DNA of 64,000 bases from Stanieria sp. NIES-3757 (GTDB lineage Bacteria > Cyanobacteriota > Cyanobacteriia > Cyanobacteriales > Xenococcaceae), in contig AP017375.1 of NCBI GenBank assembly GCA_002355455.1, positions 2,480,001 to 2,544,000 of the forward strand. The letters run 5' to 3'. Under the pieces are notes generated by a model. It did no database searches. It was given only the letters and a program-made list of their open reading frames with translations, and was not told the DNA's origin. A program made the position numbers and the translations under genes. This document shows, piece by piece, positions 28,009-37,794 of the stretch (its first letter is position 1; every line of letters begins with the position of its first letter).

Positions 28009-29322
28009 TTAATTTGAATAACTAATCCGATAAATACGATTGTTGCCATCTTCGGCTAGAAGTAAAGAACCATCTGGTAAAACTAATAACCCCACAGGAC
28101 GAGCAAATGTATCGGGTCCTTGGGGATTAGTTAAAAAACCAGTTAAAAAGTCTTCATAATAGCCCATCGGACGATTATTTTCGTCAAAAGGAACAAATAC
28201 GACTTTGTATCCCGTACCGCGATCGCGATTCCAGGAACCACGAAAAGCGACAAATGCACCATTGTGATATCGTTCGGGAAACTGGTTGCCGTCATAAAAC
28301 TGGAGTCCTAATGCAGCGGAATGCGCTTGAAACAACACATCTGGAGTTAAGGTTTTGGCTGCTAGATCTGGTTGTTGACTTTGGTTTCCCTTCATCAGAC
28401 GTGGATCGAGTAAATTAGGAGTGAGATAAGCATAAGGCCAACCATAAAAACCGCCTGGTTCTACTCTGGTTAAATAGTCTGGAACTAAATCATCTCCTAG
28501 TAAATCTCGTTCGTTAACTGTGGTGTAAAGTTCGTTAGTGACGGGATGAAAATCTAAACCAACGGGATTTCGTAGTCCATACGCATAGGTTTCCCGTTGC
28601 GAACCATCCAAATTCATTTGTTGAATTGAAGCACGGGGTAATTCTTCGGGAGAAGCATTAGTAGCTGAACCTACCGAAACATAAAGCTTTTGTCCGTCTG
28701 GAGAAGCAATCACATTGCGTGTCCAGTGTTGATTATAACCACCTGGAGTTAATTGGGTAATAGGTTGACCCGTTCCTTGTAAACTAGTTTGACCAGATTG
28801 ATAATCAAACCGTATCACCTCTCCTGTATTCGCTACATAAAAATTGTTACCAACAAAAGTCATCCCAAAAGGTTGATCCAATCCATTATCACTAGTACCA
28901 AAAACTTGATTAGTTTCTGCAATACCATCCCCATTCTGGTCTTGTAATAAGCGAATGCGATCGCGACGAGATTCTGCTACTAGTACATCTCCATCGGGTG
29001 TCAAACTCATCCAACGAGGTTGTTCTAAACCTTCGGCAAACACATTAACTTGAAAACCTGCTGGTACATTTAAAGTTGGATTTTCTGGGACTGGAATGAC
29101 ATTAGGACTATTACTCGCTGATTGAGTGGCAAAGGGTTGAGGAAGACTATCAATTGTTATACGAATGGGGGTTGGGTTTAAAACATTGGTAGTGATCGTT
29201 GATTGAGTAGGTGTAGATGATGAAGAAGTAGTTGATTCTGCTTGGGAATTATTTTGATTACAACTTGTCAAAAATAAAACTAAAGCTAATCCAAAAGTGC
29301 TGATTTGAATGTTTTTAATCAT
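28009..29322 (-). CDS. Sorbosone dehydrogenase-like beta-propeller lipoprotein
   Basis: This 437-residue protein starts with a lipoprotein signal (LVLFLTSC, acylated Cys21). A six-bladed propeller of the glucose/sorbosone dehydrogenase family follows: LNVPAGFQVNVFAEGLEQPRWM, LYVSVGSATNAS, GLRNPVGLDFHP, GGFYGWPYAY and RPVGLLVLPDGSLLLAEDG. Members with known activity use PQQ to oxidise sugars or aldehydes. No PQQ synthesis genes are in the window, so the cofactor and substrate are open. It should be tethered to a membrane facing the periplasm. Confidence 0.85.
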   Translation of the reverse strand: MIKNIQISTFGLALVLFLTSCNQNNSQAESTTSSSSTPTQSTITTNVLNPTPIRITIDSLPQPFATQSASNSPNVIPVPENPTLNVPAGFQVNVFAEGLEQPRWMSLTPDGDVLVAESRRDRIRLLQDQNGDGIAETNQVFGTSDNGLDQPFGMTFVGNNFYVANTGEVIRFDYQSGQTSLQGTGQPITQLTPGGYNQHWTRNVIASPDGQKLYVSVGSATNASPEELPRASIQQMNLDGSQRETYAYGLRNPVGLDFHPVTNELYTTVNERDLLGDDLVPDYLTRVEPGGFYGWPYAYLTPNLLDPRLMKGNQSQQPDLAAKTLTPDVLFQAHSAALGLQFYDGNQFPERYHNGAFVAFRGSWNRDRGTGYKVVFVPFDENNRPMGYYEDFLTGFLTNPQGPDTFARPVGLLVLPDGSLLLAEDGNNRIYRISYSN

Positions 29323-29513
29323 AACAATCTAGACCGTGACTATTTTTATTACAGTTTAAAAAACAAATAAATAAATCATTCGGTAGAAGAATTGATGAAT
29401 TCTCCCTAGTTAAATAGAAACGATCTTTAGTTTAAACAGCACAAAGTTTAACAGACAAAAATTCTGTCTTGAAAATTCAAACTAAAAATGTAGTCTGCTC
29501 GACCCGTAAAAAT

Positions 29514-30908
29514 TTAATACAAATAAGTATTACTAGAAGATTGAGATTGAGGATCGGGAGCAAAAGCCAACCACAAAGGAAATTGCAGTAAAGAAAGACT
29601 GATTTGATCTTCTGTTTCGTCAATAATAATCAAAGGTAGCAACTTATCTTTAATTAAACGTTCTGCTCGCTGTGCCAATACCTCTGGTGATTCAAAGATT
29701 ACTACTCCGCGATTAGTACCAAAATCAGTACGAGAGATACCCAAACAATCCTGTAAACCTCTGCGCCATTCTCCTAATCGTTCTGGAGTATTAACTAAAA
29801 CTAAAGTAACACAGCGATCGCGATAAAGCTGATGTAAGACAGACATTACTGCCGAAGCAATCAGAATGTTTTGTAGACGACTTCCCATGGTTTTAATCGC
29901 ACCTCTGCCTCCTTGGGTAAAAAACCAATTTTGTACTCTTTCGGCATGAATTGGCTCAAAAGTTCGTCTTAATTGCCAAGGAGGGCCATAATAATCTGGA
30001 CGGCTGCGATATTGCTCTAATAGTTTACGAATTGCTCTAGTTTGTTGGGCAAATGCTTGTTCGGTGAATTGAGGTTGTAGTGGTTGTTCGTTTGGTGTAG
30101 TTGATTCTTTTTGTTTGGCTTCTGGTCTAGTTTCTCGCGGTTGAGATGGTGGTGCTTTGGCTTCTAATTTTGGTAATTCTAACTGTTCGGCAGCAGCAGC
30201 CAAATCTTGTAAACTACCAACCAAATAGTCTTTAAAACCTTGGACTCTAATTGCTAAATCTTGAGATACACCAGCAAAATTAGTCCGCATTTCTTGGCGA
30301 ATTCTCTCACGACGACGCTCTAATTTGTCTATTTCGATTTGTAAAGCGTTTTTGCGTTCTTTGAGTTCTCGAATTCCTTCTTCAACCATTTTGCCCATCA
30401 TTTCTTGTACATCTCGAACCTGTTGGGAAAGAATTTGGGATTTTTGTTGTTTTAATAAAATGATTTCTGTGGTTAAAGCTTCTTTTTTTTGTTGTAAGGT
30501 TTGAAGCTCGTTTTGAATGGCTTGGGTTGATGATGCTTGTTCTGACTCATCTAACCATTGTGCCGTAAATAACTCGGATTCTGGCTCAATTTGATTTGAT
30601 TTAGTTGTACCTGATTCTTCCTGCAAAAGTTCTGCTTCTGATTCGTCGTTGTAAGTAGATTCAATCATTGATTCTAACCAATCGTCATTAGTAAGAGCTG
30701 AATTATCGGCAGATGGATTATTGAATTGTGATTCATTCTCATCAGCTTCTGATTCATCCAACCAAACATCAGGTAGAGGTTTTGCTTCAATAGCTTTATT
30801 TGAAGATGATTGAGTATTATTTTCTGACTCAGAAAAATTATTCATAAACTCATCTCCAATTGAGGCTGACAAATCAGATTCTGGAACTTGAGGTACTTCA
30901 GAAGTCAT
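29514..30908 (-). CDS. DUF3086 family coiled-coil protein
   Basis: This 464-residue protein has three parts. An acidic N-terminus (1 to about 130) repeats the motif WLDESE. A coiled coil spans about 130-235 (LQQKKEALTTEIILLKQQKSQ, ERKNALQIEIDKLERRRERI). A globular C-terminus (about 275-455) contains PDYYGPPWQLRRTFEPIHAERVQNWFF. The C-terminal part is the cyanobacterial DUF3086 domain, of unknown function. It is likely cytoplasmic. Neighbouring DUF3119 and MlaE-type genes are on the same strand, but 187 bases away. Confidence 0.8.
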   Translation of the reverse strand: MTSEVPQVPESDLSASIGDEFMNNFSESENNTQSSSNKAIEAKPLPDVWLDESEADENESQFNNPSADNSALTNDDWLESMIESTYNDESEAELLQEESGTTKSNQIEPESELFTAQWLDESEQASSTQAIQNELQTLQQKKEALTTEIILLKQQKSQILSQQVRDVQEMMGKMVEEGIRELKERKNALQIEIDKLERRRERIRQEMRTNFAGVSQDLAIRVQGFKDYLVGSLQDLAAAAEQLELPKLEAKAPPSQPRETRPEAKQKESTTPNEQPLQPQFTEQAFAQQTRAIRKLLEQYRSRPDYYGPPWQLRRTFEPIHAERVQNWFFTQGGRGAIKTMGSRLQNILIASAVMSVLHQLYRDRCVTLVLVNTPERLGEWRRGLQDCLGISRTDFGTNRGVVIFESPEVLAQRAERLIKDKLLPLIIIDETEDQISLSLLQFPLWLAFAPDPQSQSSSNTYLY

Positions 30909-31095
30909 TAATCAAAAAGGTTTAATAATAAAATTATTACAAATAATTTTTGTGGACAAGACTGTTAATCAATTATCAATTATTAATTATCAATTATCAA
31001 TGTTTGTTCTCTTTAGAGCTACAAAATTTTTAGATTTCAACCCATTGAGATTTTGCTGCCAACAGCTTGATTCCATCGAAGATAACTAGCTCAAT

Positions 31096-31488
31096 CTACT
31101 GGTTCAAAGGACAATATTTTTCTAAACAACTAACCAACATTTTAGGATCGAACAGAATTGGTAAAAAATGAATATTTTTAACTTCACGAAAATAAAAGAG
31201 AATCGGTACAGGTTGCCAAAAAATGCGCCATGTTAACCAATCACTGTAAGGAAATCGACGCAGCAATTTTCCTGAACGACAAACATCTAAAGCAGTATCG
31301 GTGAATTGTAATCTGATCTTCGCTGTTTGCACCAATAAAAACAAACTTAAGAGAGCAATTACACCTCCTACCCAAATTTGGATCAAGGAAATTACAATAG
31401 CGATCGCAATTAAGCAGACCGCAAGATTATAACTTGGTTTTAATTCGACTGTGGTTTGAGTTCCAGTAGTAGCCTGTGTATTAGTCAT
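31096..31488 (-). CDS. DUF3119 family membrane protein
   Basis: This 130-residue protein has two close membrane helices near the N-terminus (about 22-56), then a PH-like segment (IRLQFTDTALDVCRSGKLLRRFPYSDWLTWRIFWQPVPILFYFRE). It matches the cyanobacterial/plastid DUF3119 family, of unknown function. It lies 59 bases after the MlaE-type permease on the same strand and is probably co-transcribed, which may point to a role in membrane lipid handling. Confidence 0.75.
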   Translation of the reverse strand: MTNTQATTGTQTTVELKPSYNLAVCLIAIAIVISLIQIWVGGVIALLSLFLLVQTAKIRLQFTDTALDVCRSGKLLRRFPYSDWLTWRIFWQPVPILFYFREVKNIHFLPILFDPKMLVSCLEKYCPLNQ

Positions 31489-31547
31489 GTGAGATTAATC
31501 TCCGTAAAACTAAGTTCTTCTTTTATTATTGTGACACTCTCTAGTTT

Positions 31548-32342
31548 CTACCTGACTACAGCACTACCTGTTCCTTGGAACATCAGCCACGATAAAAAGA
31601 AATTAGCAATAAAAATAGCGAGTAAGGCTGTTACTACTGCCGTGGTAGTCGATTGTCCTACACCTTTTGCGCCTCCAGTGGTAGTTAATCCCCAACTACA
31701 ACCAATTATGGCAACTAAAGCACCAAATATCACCGATTTAATCAATGCAGTGCATAAATCCCAAACCTGTAAAAAATTTTGAATCGAATCTAGAAAAACA
31801 ACATTAGCAATACCATAAAAAGTATCAGAAATAATTAATCCGCCTATCATCCCAGTAATTAAGGATAACAGCGTTAAAACTGGCAACATCAAGCAACAAG
31901 AAATAACCCTTGGTATGACTAAATAATCAATAGGGTCTGTTTTAAGAATATAAAGAGCGTCAATTTGCTCGGTAACGCGCATCGTCCCAATTTCCGCAGC
32001 AAATGCCGAACCAACCCTTCCCGCAATCACCACGGCGGTTAAGACAGGTGCTAATTCTCTGGTTAAAGCTAAAGCAAGTACGCCTCCTACTGCTTGTCCA
32101 GCCCCAAAATAAATGAATTCCCTGGCAACTTGAATGGTAAATACCATTCCCACAAAAGCAGCCGTAACTAAAGCGATCGCTAGTGAGTCTGGTCCCACTA
32201 CTGCCATTTGTTCCAAAGTATTACGACGATGAATTTTGGCTTTGAGAAGATGAATTACAACTTGTCCTGTCAGAAACAGTGCTGCTAAGGAGCGTTGTAG
32301 CCAAATGCCAATGCCATTATTAGTACTGCTGCGGTTAGTCAT
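31548..32342 (-). CDS. MlaE/TGD1-type lipid ABC transporter permease
   Basis: This 264-residue permease is of the MlaE family, whose plastid relative TGD1 moves lipids between membranes. Characteristic segments are MVFTIQVAREFIYFGAG, ALTRELAPVLTAVVIAGRVGSAFAAEIGTMRVTEQIDAL and LPVLTLLSLITGMIGG. The ATPase and MCE-domain partners are not next to it, which is common in cyanobacteria. A DUF3119 gene follows closely. Confidence 0.9.
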   Translation of the reverse strand: MTNRSSTNNGIGIWLQRSLAALFLTGQVVIHLLKAKIHRRNTLEQMAVVGPDSLAIALVTAAFVGMVFTIQVAREFIYFGAGQAVGGVLALALTRELAPVLTAVVIAGRVGSAFAAEIGTMRVTEQIDALYILKTDPIDYLVIPRVISCCLMLPVLTLLSLITGMIGGLIISDTFYGIANVVFLDSIQNFLQVWDLCTALIKSVIFGALVAIIGCSWGLTTTGGAKGVGQSTTTAVVTALLAIFIANFFLSWLMFQGTGSAVVR

Positions 32343-32642
32343 TAGATAATGATTCAGAAATTTTTATTCAATATAAATACTAGAAATTTCCCATAGATAA
32401 TAGTTTGTCTTTTGCGAAGTTTAGATATCTTTTTTTTGAAGTAAATCGATTCTCTCGCTAAATATAATAAACGATTTGCGCGATCGCTAACGAAGAAATT
32501 ACGAAATTTTTACTACAGACAAAGATTTTATTGGTTTTAGTCAGTATTTACCGATTAGACTTATTTCCCGATCACCCTAAATCACTTACTATTTTCACTG
32601 CATCTATACTTTACTTTCCTGCTAAATCCCACTAATTAGTAA
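32343..32642. other. Intergenic region upstream of the MlaE-type permease
   Basis: This 300-base gap follows pcm and precedes the MlaE-type permease on the same strand. It holds one HIP1 octamer and probably the permease promoter. I see no gene. Confidence 0.4.
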
Positions 32643-33398
32643 TCAATAAAAAGATTTTTTCCTCATCGCTACAAAACGAACAGGAATAGTTTTTTCCTCA
32701 ACAATACCTTCCTCGGTTTTGGTTAGTACAAAGATGTCTTGATACCACGTACCCAAAGGAATCACCATCTTGCCTTTAATTGCTAGTTGATCGATTAAGG
32801 CTTGAGGTATGCTTTCTGGGGCAGCAGCGACAATAATCCCATCGTAAGGAGAGTTTTCTGCCCAGCCTTGGTAGCCATCACCAGTTTTGATTTCGATGTT
32901 TTCGTAACCCAATCGATGAAGGGTTCGACGCGCTCTTTCTGCTAGTTGGGGAATAATTTCGATGGAATAGACTTTTTGGGCGATCTTCCCCAGTACGGCT
33001 GCTTGATATCCACAACCTGTGCCGATTTCCAATACTTTATCACTAAGAGAAATTTGAGCAGCTTCGCTCATGTAAGCCACAATATAAGGTTGAGAGATAG
33101 TCTGATTGAAACCAATGGGTAAAGGGCGATCGCTGTAGGCTAAATCTCTCCACGATGAGTCTACGAATTGATGACGAGGCACTTGAGACATGGCTGCTAA
33201 AACCCGTTCGTCTTGGATACCGCGATCGCGAAGTTGATACTCTACCATTTGCTCGCGCTGTAACTCAAATTGTTTCATTGCTACATTAGCTTTTGGTCGT
33301 TGAAGTCCGAAGTAGTTTGATTCTGCTGCTTCACTGGGTAAAATCATTAGTAACAAGCAGCACAATAATAAAGCAATTGAGGCTAATCCGAAGTTCAT
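32643..33398 (-). CDS. pcm: Exported protein-L-isoaspartate O-methyltransferase
   Basis: This is a 251-residue enzyme from the start I chose, ATG at 33398, preceded by AGGAGGT. The open frame extends further upstream to 33554 but has no such site there. With this start the protein begins with a signal peptide ([22 protein letters not shown]), so it should work in the periplasm. The catalytic part is normal: [24 protein letters not shown] motif [15 protein letters not shown], and [15 protein letters not shown]. It repairs isoaspartyl residues in damaged proteins. The upstream DNA is a pdxH relic. Confidence 0.9.
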   Translation of the reverse strand: MNFGLASIALLLCCLLLMILPSEAAESNYFGLQRPKANVAMKQFELQREQMVEYQLRDRGIQDERVLAAMSQVPRHQFVDSSWRDLAYSDRPLPIGFNQTISQPYIVAYMSEAAQISLSDKVLEIGTGCGYQAAVLGKIAQKVYSIEIIPQLAERARRTLHRLGYENIEIKTGDGYQGWAENSPYDGIIVAAAPESIPQALIDQLAIKGKMVIPLGTWYQDIFVLTKTEEGIVEEKTIPVRFVAMRKKSFY

Positions 33399-33432
33399 AA
33401 TTCTTGACCTCCTGATTGAGTTTGTTAATAGA

Positions 33433-33537
33433 GCGATCGTGTAATCGATTAGGTCTACCTTGCCAAAATTCAAAACTATTAGGCACAACTCGATAACCAC
33501 CCCAAGCTGAAGGTAGAGGTATTTCTCGGTCGTGAAA
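33433..33537 (-). pseudogene. pdxH: Relic of pdxH (pyridoxamine 5'-phosphate oxidase) 3' end
   Basis: Read leftward from 33537, the frame gives [20 protein letters not shown] followed by [15 protein letters not shown]. This is the conserved C-terminal signature of PdxH (PRP.HWGGY...P..IEFWQGRP.RLHDR). A stop codon lies 21 bases upstream (33559-33561), and after the motif the frame runs on into the pcm start with no PdxH similarity. Only about 35 of some 215 residues remain, so the gene is dead here. A complete pdxH may exist elsewhere. Confidence 0.75.
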
Positions 33538-33550
33538 CTTGCGTTTGATC

Positions 33551-34029
33551 TCACCTTTTCAAGGCGGTGTACCTGTCACTTGGTATTAGTTCTTCCTGAG
33601 CTAGTACCGTGATCTCGTCATAGTCGAGGCGCAACGAGCGATCACAAGGTGGGAATTGTTTGGCAGGATTGCAAAAAGATTTAGGCGAACGTTGTTTAAC
33701 GATTTGTTTTTCTAGTAGTGGTTTAAAGGTTTTCCTAATTACCTCCTTTTGCTTGAGAGGTTTCACTTCTATTATCGCAAAGTTAATCTTATGGTTAAAT
33801 CAAAAAAAAATAACTTTATTTTGTTTAAATTCTTGTTTGGAAAGGTCTTTTTTGTCACTTATCTAAAATATTTTTGAATAACAATAACAGCCCAGATAGG
33901 CTTATTCAAAATTTATACATTTATTCACAAATAATTTTCTCAACTACATCCCTACTTCTTCTCGATTAATGTCTAAATTCAAGGAAATTAAACATTTTGG
34001 CAATTTATTCAGTGATTTAGGCAAAATTT
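33551..34029. other. Gap between the pdxH relic and the flavoprotein gene
   Basis: A 71-codon leftward frame (GTG start, 33551-33766) overlaps the end of the pdxH relic. I do not recognise it and think it is chance or decayed. A motif shared with 57503-57526 lies at 33622-33645 (AGTCGAGGCGC...GAGCGATCAC). Promoter elements for the rightward gene should lie near 33960-34020. Confidence 0.4.
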
Positions 34030-35217
34030 ATGGTGCTAACAAGAGAATCCCAACAAGTTATTGATTATCAAGTCGTTGCAGAAGAATTATCCGAAGCTAT
34101 AGCTGCCAGTGCGCTAGAACGAGATCAAAAAGCAGCAATTCCCGAAGCAGAAATTAATCTGTTCAAAAAATCGGGATTGCTATTACTTTCCATTCCCAAG
34201 AAATATGGAGGTATGGAAGCAAGTTGGTTAGAAGTATATCGAGTAATTCAAACTATATCCAAAGCAGATGGCTCGTCAGGACAACTTTACGCTAACCACA
34301 TTACTTTAGTAACTCTAGGAGAAGTAATGGGAAGATTAGGTCAGGCAGAACATTTTTATCGCCGAACCTGCGAAAACAACTTGTTTTGGGCTAATGCAGT
34401 TAATGCTCGAGATGCTCGCCTAAAAATAACTCCTGATGGCAATAATTTTTTAGTCAATGGGATCAAAAGCTTTGGCACTGGAGTAGCTGTTGGAGATCTC
34501 AACGTTATTGGAGCGTCTATGGAAGGTGTAGAAACTCCAATTGTTTTTATCCTACCTAAAAATAGAGAAGGCATTAGTTATAACTATGACTGGAACAATA
34601 TGGGTCAACGTTGTACTGCTAGTGGTAGTTATACCTTTAATAATGTTCAAGTGTTCCCTAAAGAAATTGTTGGGCCTCCACCAATACCAGAAAGTGCTTT
34701 TCCATCACTAATATTTTTAGTAACCCAACTTTCTAAAACTTTTGTCTATCTTGGAATAGCCGAAGGAGCTTTAAAGGCAGCTAGAGAATATACTTTAACG
34801 AGTACTCGCCCTTGGATTAGTTCGGGAGTCGAGCGAGCCAGTCTCGATCCTTTTATTTTGCATCATTATGGTGAGTTTTGGACGGAACTTCAAGCTGCGA
34901 TCGCTCTAGCCGAACGAGCAGCCCATCAAATCGATGAGGCATGGCAAAAAGGAGTAAGTTTAACTTTTCAAGAAAGAGGATCAATTGCGATCGCTGTTTC
35001 TGCTGCTAAGGCATTTGCTGCCAAAGTGGGTTTAAATATTACTACTCGGATGTTTGAAGTCATGGGTTCTAGAGCTACTTCTAATCGTTACGGATTTGAC
35101 CGCTACTGGCGCGATCAAAGAACCTTTACCCTCCACGATCCAATCGATTACAAACTGCTTGATGTTGGTAATTGGCTACTCAATGATATTTTTCCCACTC
35201 CTTCACAATATTCCTAG
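34030..35217 (+). CDS. Acyl-CoA dehydrogenase-fold flavoprotein, SfnB/DszC-like
   Basis: This 395-residue protein has the acyl-CoA dehydrogenase fold: N-terminal helical domain, central beta domain (NFLVNGIKSFGTGVAVGDLNVIGA), then a helical C-domain ending RYWRDQRTFTLHDPIDYK. The RD.RT.TLHDP...K end is typical of the DszC/SfnB monooxygenase-like branch that handles organic sulfur or similar compounds with reduced flavin, not of CoA-substrate enzymes. No sulfur genes are adjacent. An insertion sequence begins 22 bases after its stop. Confidence 0.75.
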   Translation: MVLTRESQQVIDYQVVAEELSEAIAASALERDQKAAIPEAEINLFKKSGLLLLSIPKKYGGMEASWLEVYRVIQTISKADGSSGQLYANHITLVTLGEVMGRLGQAEHFYRRTCENNLFWANAVNARDARLKITPDGNNFLVNGIKSFGTGVAVGDLNVIGASMEGVETPIVFILPKNREGISYNYDWNNMGQRCTASGSYTFNNVQVFPKEIVGPPPIPESAFPSLIFLVTQLSKTFVYLGIAEGALKAAREYTLTSTRPWISSGVERASLDPFILHHYGEFWTELQAAIALAERAAHQIDEAWQKGVSLTFQERGSIAIAVSAAKAFAAKVGLNITTRMFEVMGSRATSNRYGFDRYWRDQRTFTLHDPIDYKLLDVGNWLLNDIFPTPSQYS

Positions 35218-35238
35218 CGATCAATTTGTCAGTTATTG

Positions 35239-36319
35239 ACTGATGTTACGCACTCTTGAGTAAATGTAATTCACACATAGCTTGTTGCAAAGCTTTGACA
35301 TAAATAGTACTGCGCAAAGCAAAATGGTTCATCTTGTGTTTCAATTTCAGACACTCTAATTGAAATGCAGCATAGATAGACATAAAGATATGGTTTCCTT
35401 GAGTACGAAGACATTTAGTTGGGGACTTAGCTAAACCAGTATTAGACTTGAGCGTTTTATGAAAGACTTCCACGTTCCACCGTTTTTGGTAGATTGCTTC
35501 TATTTGAGGGACATTACAGTTTAAATCACTACAAGCCAAATACAAAATACCAGTACTGCCATCTTGGTTTTTAAAGACTTGACGATAGATGAGAACAGGA
35601 AAGTCCAGTCCTTTAAGCCATCCTCTGACCAGTTGAGTTCATCAATTCTGGTAAAACAACCCTGTTTTTTGTTTTCTTCACTCAAGGCTACGGTACGATT
35701 GCTTTTGAGAGCCATGATCAAGTGCTTATCTAAATCCTGACAGATAAAAGCCATATTTTCCTTCGAGGAAAACCAACTATCAGCTAGCACATACCTGTAT
35801 TTGAGTTGATTCTGGGAGCAAATTTTTAATTGATTTCGTGTTAATTCATTTTTTGTTGCTGTTGCTTTTCGTTTTTCCTTCTTTGTTTTTACCTCACAAA
35901 ATTTTATGGACTTTTTGACGACATCAAACCCAATTGGTAGGCTTATGTCTTCGACACTATAAACATAGTTGATGATGTTAATTCCCTTGACAGAACGGTT
36001 TTCTTGATGGTCATGATGCCAGCACACTAACTCATTCTCTTGGGTATGAGGTTTTTTCTCTATGGTGTCATCCACAATCAACACACCATCTTCTTGTTCA
36101 TACTCCCTGACCACTGGTTTCACTAACTTCCACAGCTCTCGTGACTCTAAGTCTTTAGCCGACAGGAAACGAGTTATTTTATCGTGACTGATACTTCCTT
36201 CTAATACTCTTGATAATCCTGTCGCTGTTATCTGTCCAAACGAGCTGATAATATAATCGCTGTATAGTTCCAAAAGCTTTTTGTCCATTCGAGTATTATA
36301 GCTTTTGCGTAACATCAGT
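35239..36319 (-). mobile_element. Insertion sequence with frameshifted DDE transposase
   Basis: The element is 1081 bp long. Its ends are a perfect 14-bp inverted repeat, ACTGATGTTACGCA (35239-35252) and TGCGTAACATCAGT (36306-36319). Five-base direct repeats TATTG flank it (35234-35238 and 36320-36324), the target duplication. The transposase is in two frames, so this copy is probably inactive. The protein looks IS4/IS701-like; I cannot settle the family. Confidence 0.88.
35246..36315 (-). pseudogene. IS transposase split by a frameshift
   Basis: The N-terminal 264-residue frame (35521-36315) and the C-terminal 99-residue frame (35246-35545) together form one DDE transposase. Catalytic acids appear at LIVDDTIE and LADSWFSS in the first part and WNVEVFHK in the second. 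Near 35610-35630 the reading frame must change by one base: past that point the second frame gives the expected LKGLDFPVLIYRQVF. I see no obvious slippery heptamer, so a mutation is likelier than programmed frameshifting. Confidence 0.8.
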
Positions 36320-36324
36320 TATTG

Positions 36325-36538
36325 AACTCAATGTAGTTTTCCCAGGAGTATCGAATAAAGCGATCAATAGTATGGTAGATAGGTTACTCTTGAAATCTTC
36401 CACCTGATAGATAAAGCCTGCTTTGGGCAGGCATGGAAAACGTCTATGACCGAAAGGCACTGAAAGCTCTTCATCTGAACTGTAATAATTGAATGTGACG
36501 AAAAAATGACGTTGCCTTCAATATAGTTGCAATTTTTA
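36325..36538. other. Gap between insertion sequence and histidine kinase
   Basis: This is the DNA beyond the right target duplication. It contains a 6-bp hairpin GCCTGC/GCAGGC (36416-36432). On the minus strand that hairpin is followed by TTTAT and lies 107 bases past the kinase stop, so it may be a weak terminator. Confidence 0.35.
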
Positions 36539-37786
36539 TCAAAGAGATAATTCGATGGTAAAAGTAGTTCCCTGCTTAAGTGTTGAAGCTACACTAATTT
36601 TACCGCCATGAGCTTCGACAATTTGTTTAACAATCGCCAGCCCCAAACCAAAACCGCCAGTATTACGCGATCGCTCACTATCAACTCGATAAAATCGCCC
36701 AAAAATGTGGGGTAAATCGGTTTCAGGAATGCCAATTCCACTATCTTCTACCATAATCACAGCCTGACGCGAACGAGTAAACAAACGTAACTGAACTTTG
36801 CCTCCTGCGGGCGTATATTTATAAGCATTAGTCAGTAGGTTCGTTACTGCTTGAGATAAAAGGTTTGGCTCGGCTGATAATTTGACTGGTTGAGTAGGCA
36901 AATCAGAGGTAAAAATTAAATCTTTGGTTTTTGCTTGAGTTTGATATTCTTCGGTTATGGTCTTGAGTAAATCAGTTAAATCAATCTCTGGTAAAGATTC
37001 AGCAGCTAATCTTCCTTCATGGCGAGCCAAAAACAACAAATTACCAACCAAATGACTGACAGACTCAACTAATTTAGTAATTTTTTCCAAACGAAGAAGT
37101 TGCTGTGAACCATCTCTGACAGGAGTAATTAGTCCAACTTGGGCATTGGTTAAAATCGCTGCCAAAGGTGCGCGTAGTTCGTGAGAGGCATCGGCTGTAA
37201 AACGCTGAAGTTGATCGTAAGCTTGACGAATCGGTCGCATGGCTATTCCTGCCAGTATCCAGCCAGTAATACCAATCATACCCAGCGAAATCGGTAGAGC
37301 GATCGCCAGAATCAAGCGTAATTGAGTCAAGTTATTTTGAGCAGAGGTTAAAGGTGTACCGACTTGAAGATAACCAATCAGTAGTCCTTTTTGATATACA
37401 GGGAGAGTGAGTTGGCGAACCCAAGGTGTTTCATTTTTGATAGTTTCTAAACCAGGTTGTGTAATTAACTCTTCAAAGCCAGGTGTACCAAAAAATCGCA
37501 TCAGTTGCTTTTCAGGACTGTACCAACGAGCGTAGATCAGTTCAGTATTGAGCAATCGCGTATTATTTCCTAACAAAGGAACATTTTCTAAATCTATTGT
37601 TTCGGTATCCCATTCGTATTTGAGGTTTGTTGCTATTACCCTAGTTTTTTTATAAAGTAAACGGTCTAATTTTTCTAACTCATCTACCGCTTCTACGAAA
37701 TAAAGCACTCCAGCAAAAAGGACGAAAATAGTTCCCATTGAAAAGGTGAACCAACGAGCCAAATTGCGACGACTACGGTAAAACAT
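36539..37786 (-). CDS. Membrane sensor histidine kinase
   Basis: This 415-residue protein has two membrane helices (about 12-32 and 157-182) around a periplasmic domain of some 120 residues. The kinase core has the phosphorylated His202 in [14 protein letters not shown], the N box [14 protein letters not shown], and G boxes DSGIGI and GFGLGLAIV. It starts eight bases after the response regulator stop, so the two form a two-component pair. It resembles the second kinase at 45 kb in the linker and H box but has a different sensor domain. It looks similar to cyanobacterial ManS/NrsS-type kinases; the signal is unknown. Confidence 0.88.
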   Translation of the reverse strand: MFYRSRRNLARWFTFSMGTIFVLFAGVLYFVEAVDELEKLDRLLYKKTRVIATNLKYEWDTETIDLENVPLLGNNTRLLNTELIYARWYSPEKQLMRFFGTPGFEELITQPGLETIKNETPWVRQLTLPVYQKGLLIGYLQVGTPLTSAQNNLTQLRLILAIALPISLGMIGITGWILAGIAMRPIRQAYDQLQRFTADASHELRAPLAAILTNAQVGLITPVRDGSQQLLRLEKITKLVESVSHLVGNLLFLARHEGRLAAESLPEIDLTDLLKTITEEYQTQAKTKDLIFTSDLPTQPVKLSAEPNLLSQAVTNLLTNAYKYTPAGGKVQLRLFTRSRQAVIMVEDSGIGIPETDLPHIFGRFYRVDSERSRNTGGFGLGLAIVKQIVEAHGGKISVASTLKQGTTFTIELSL

Positions 37787-37794
37787 TTAACTGA

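Noticed and set aside
30960-31005. ATTATCAATT repeats after DUF3119
   Set aside because: Short low-complexity AT repeats with irregular spacing; not a CRISPR or iteron array.
31456-31782. Rightward 108-codon frame over the MlaE-type permease
   Set aside because: It is antisense to a well-supported gene; its composition is a mirror of that gene.
33399-33554. Longer N-terminus for Pcm
   Set aside because: The extra 52 codons partly overlap the pdxH relic in another frame and lack a ribosome site; the inner ATG has AGGAGGT and yields a signal peptide.
33551-33766. Leftward 71-codon frame upstream of pcm
   Set aside because: GTG start, no known family, overlaps the pdxH relic and includes a dispersed motif. 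Probably chance or decayed.
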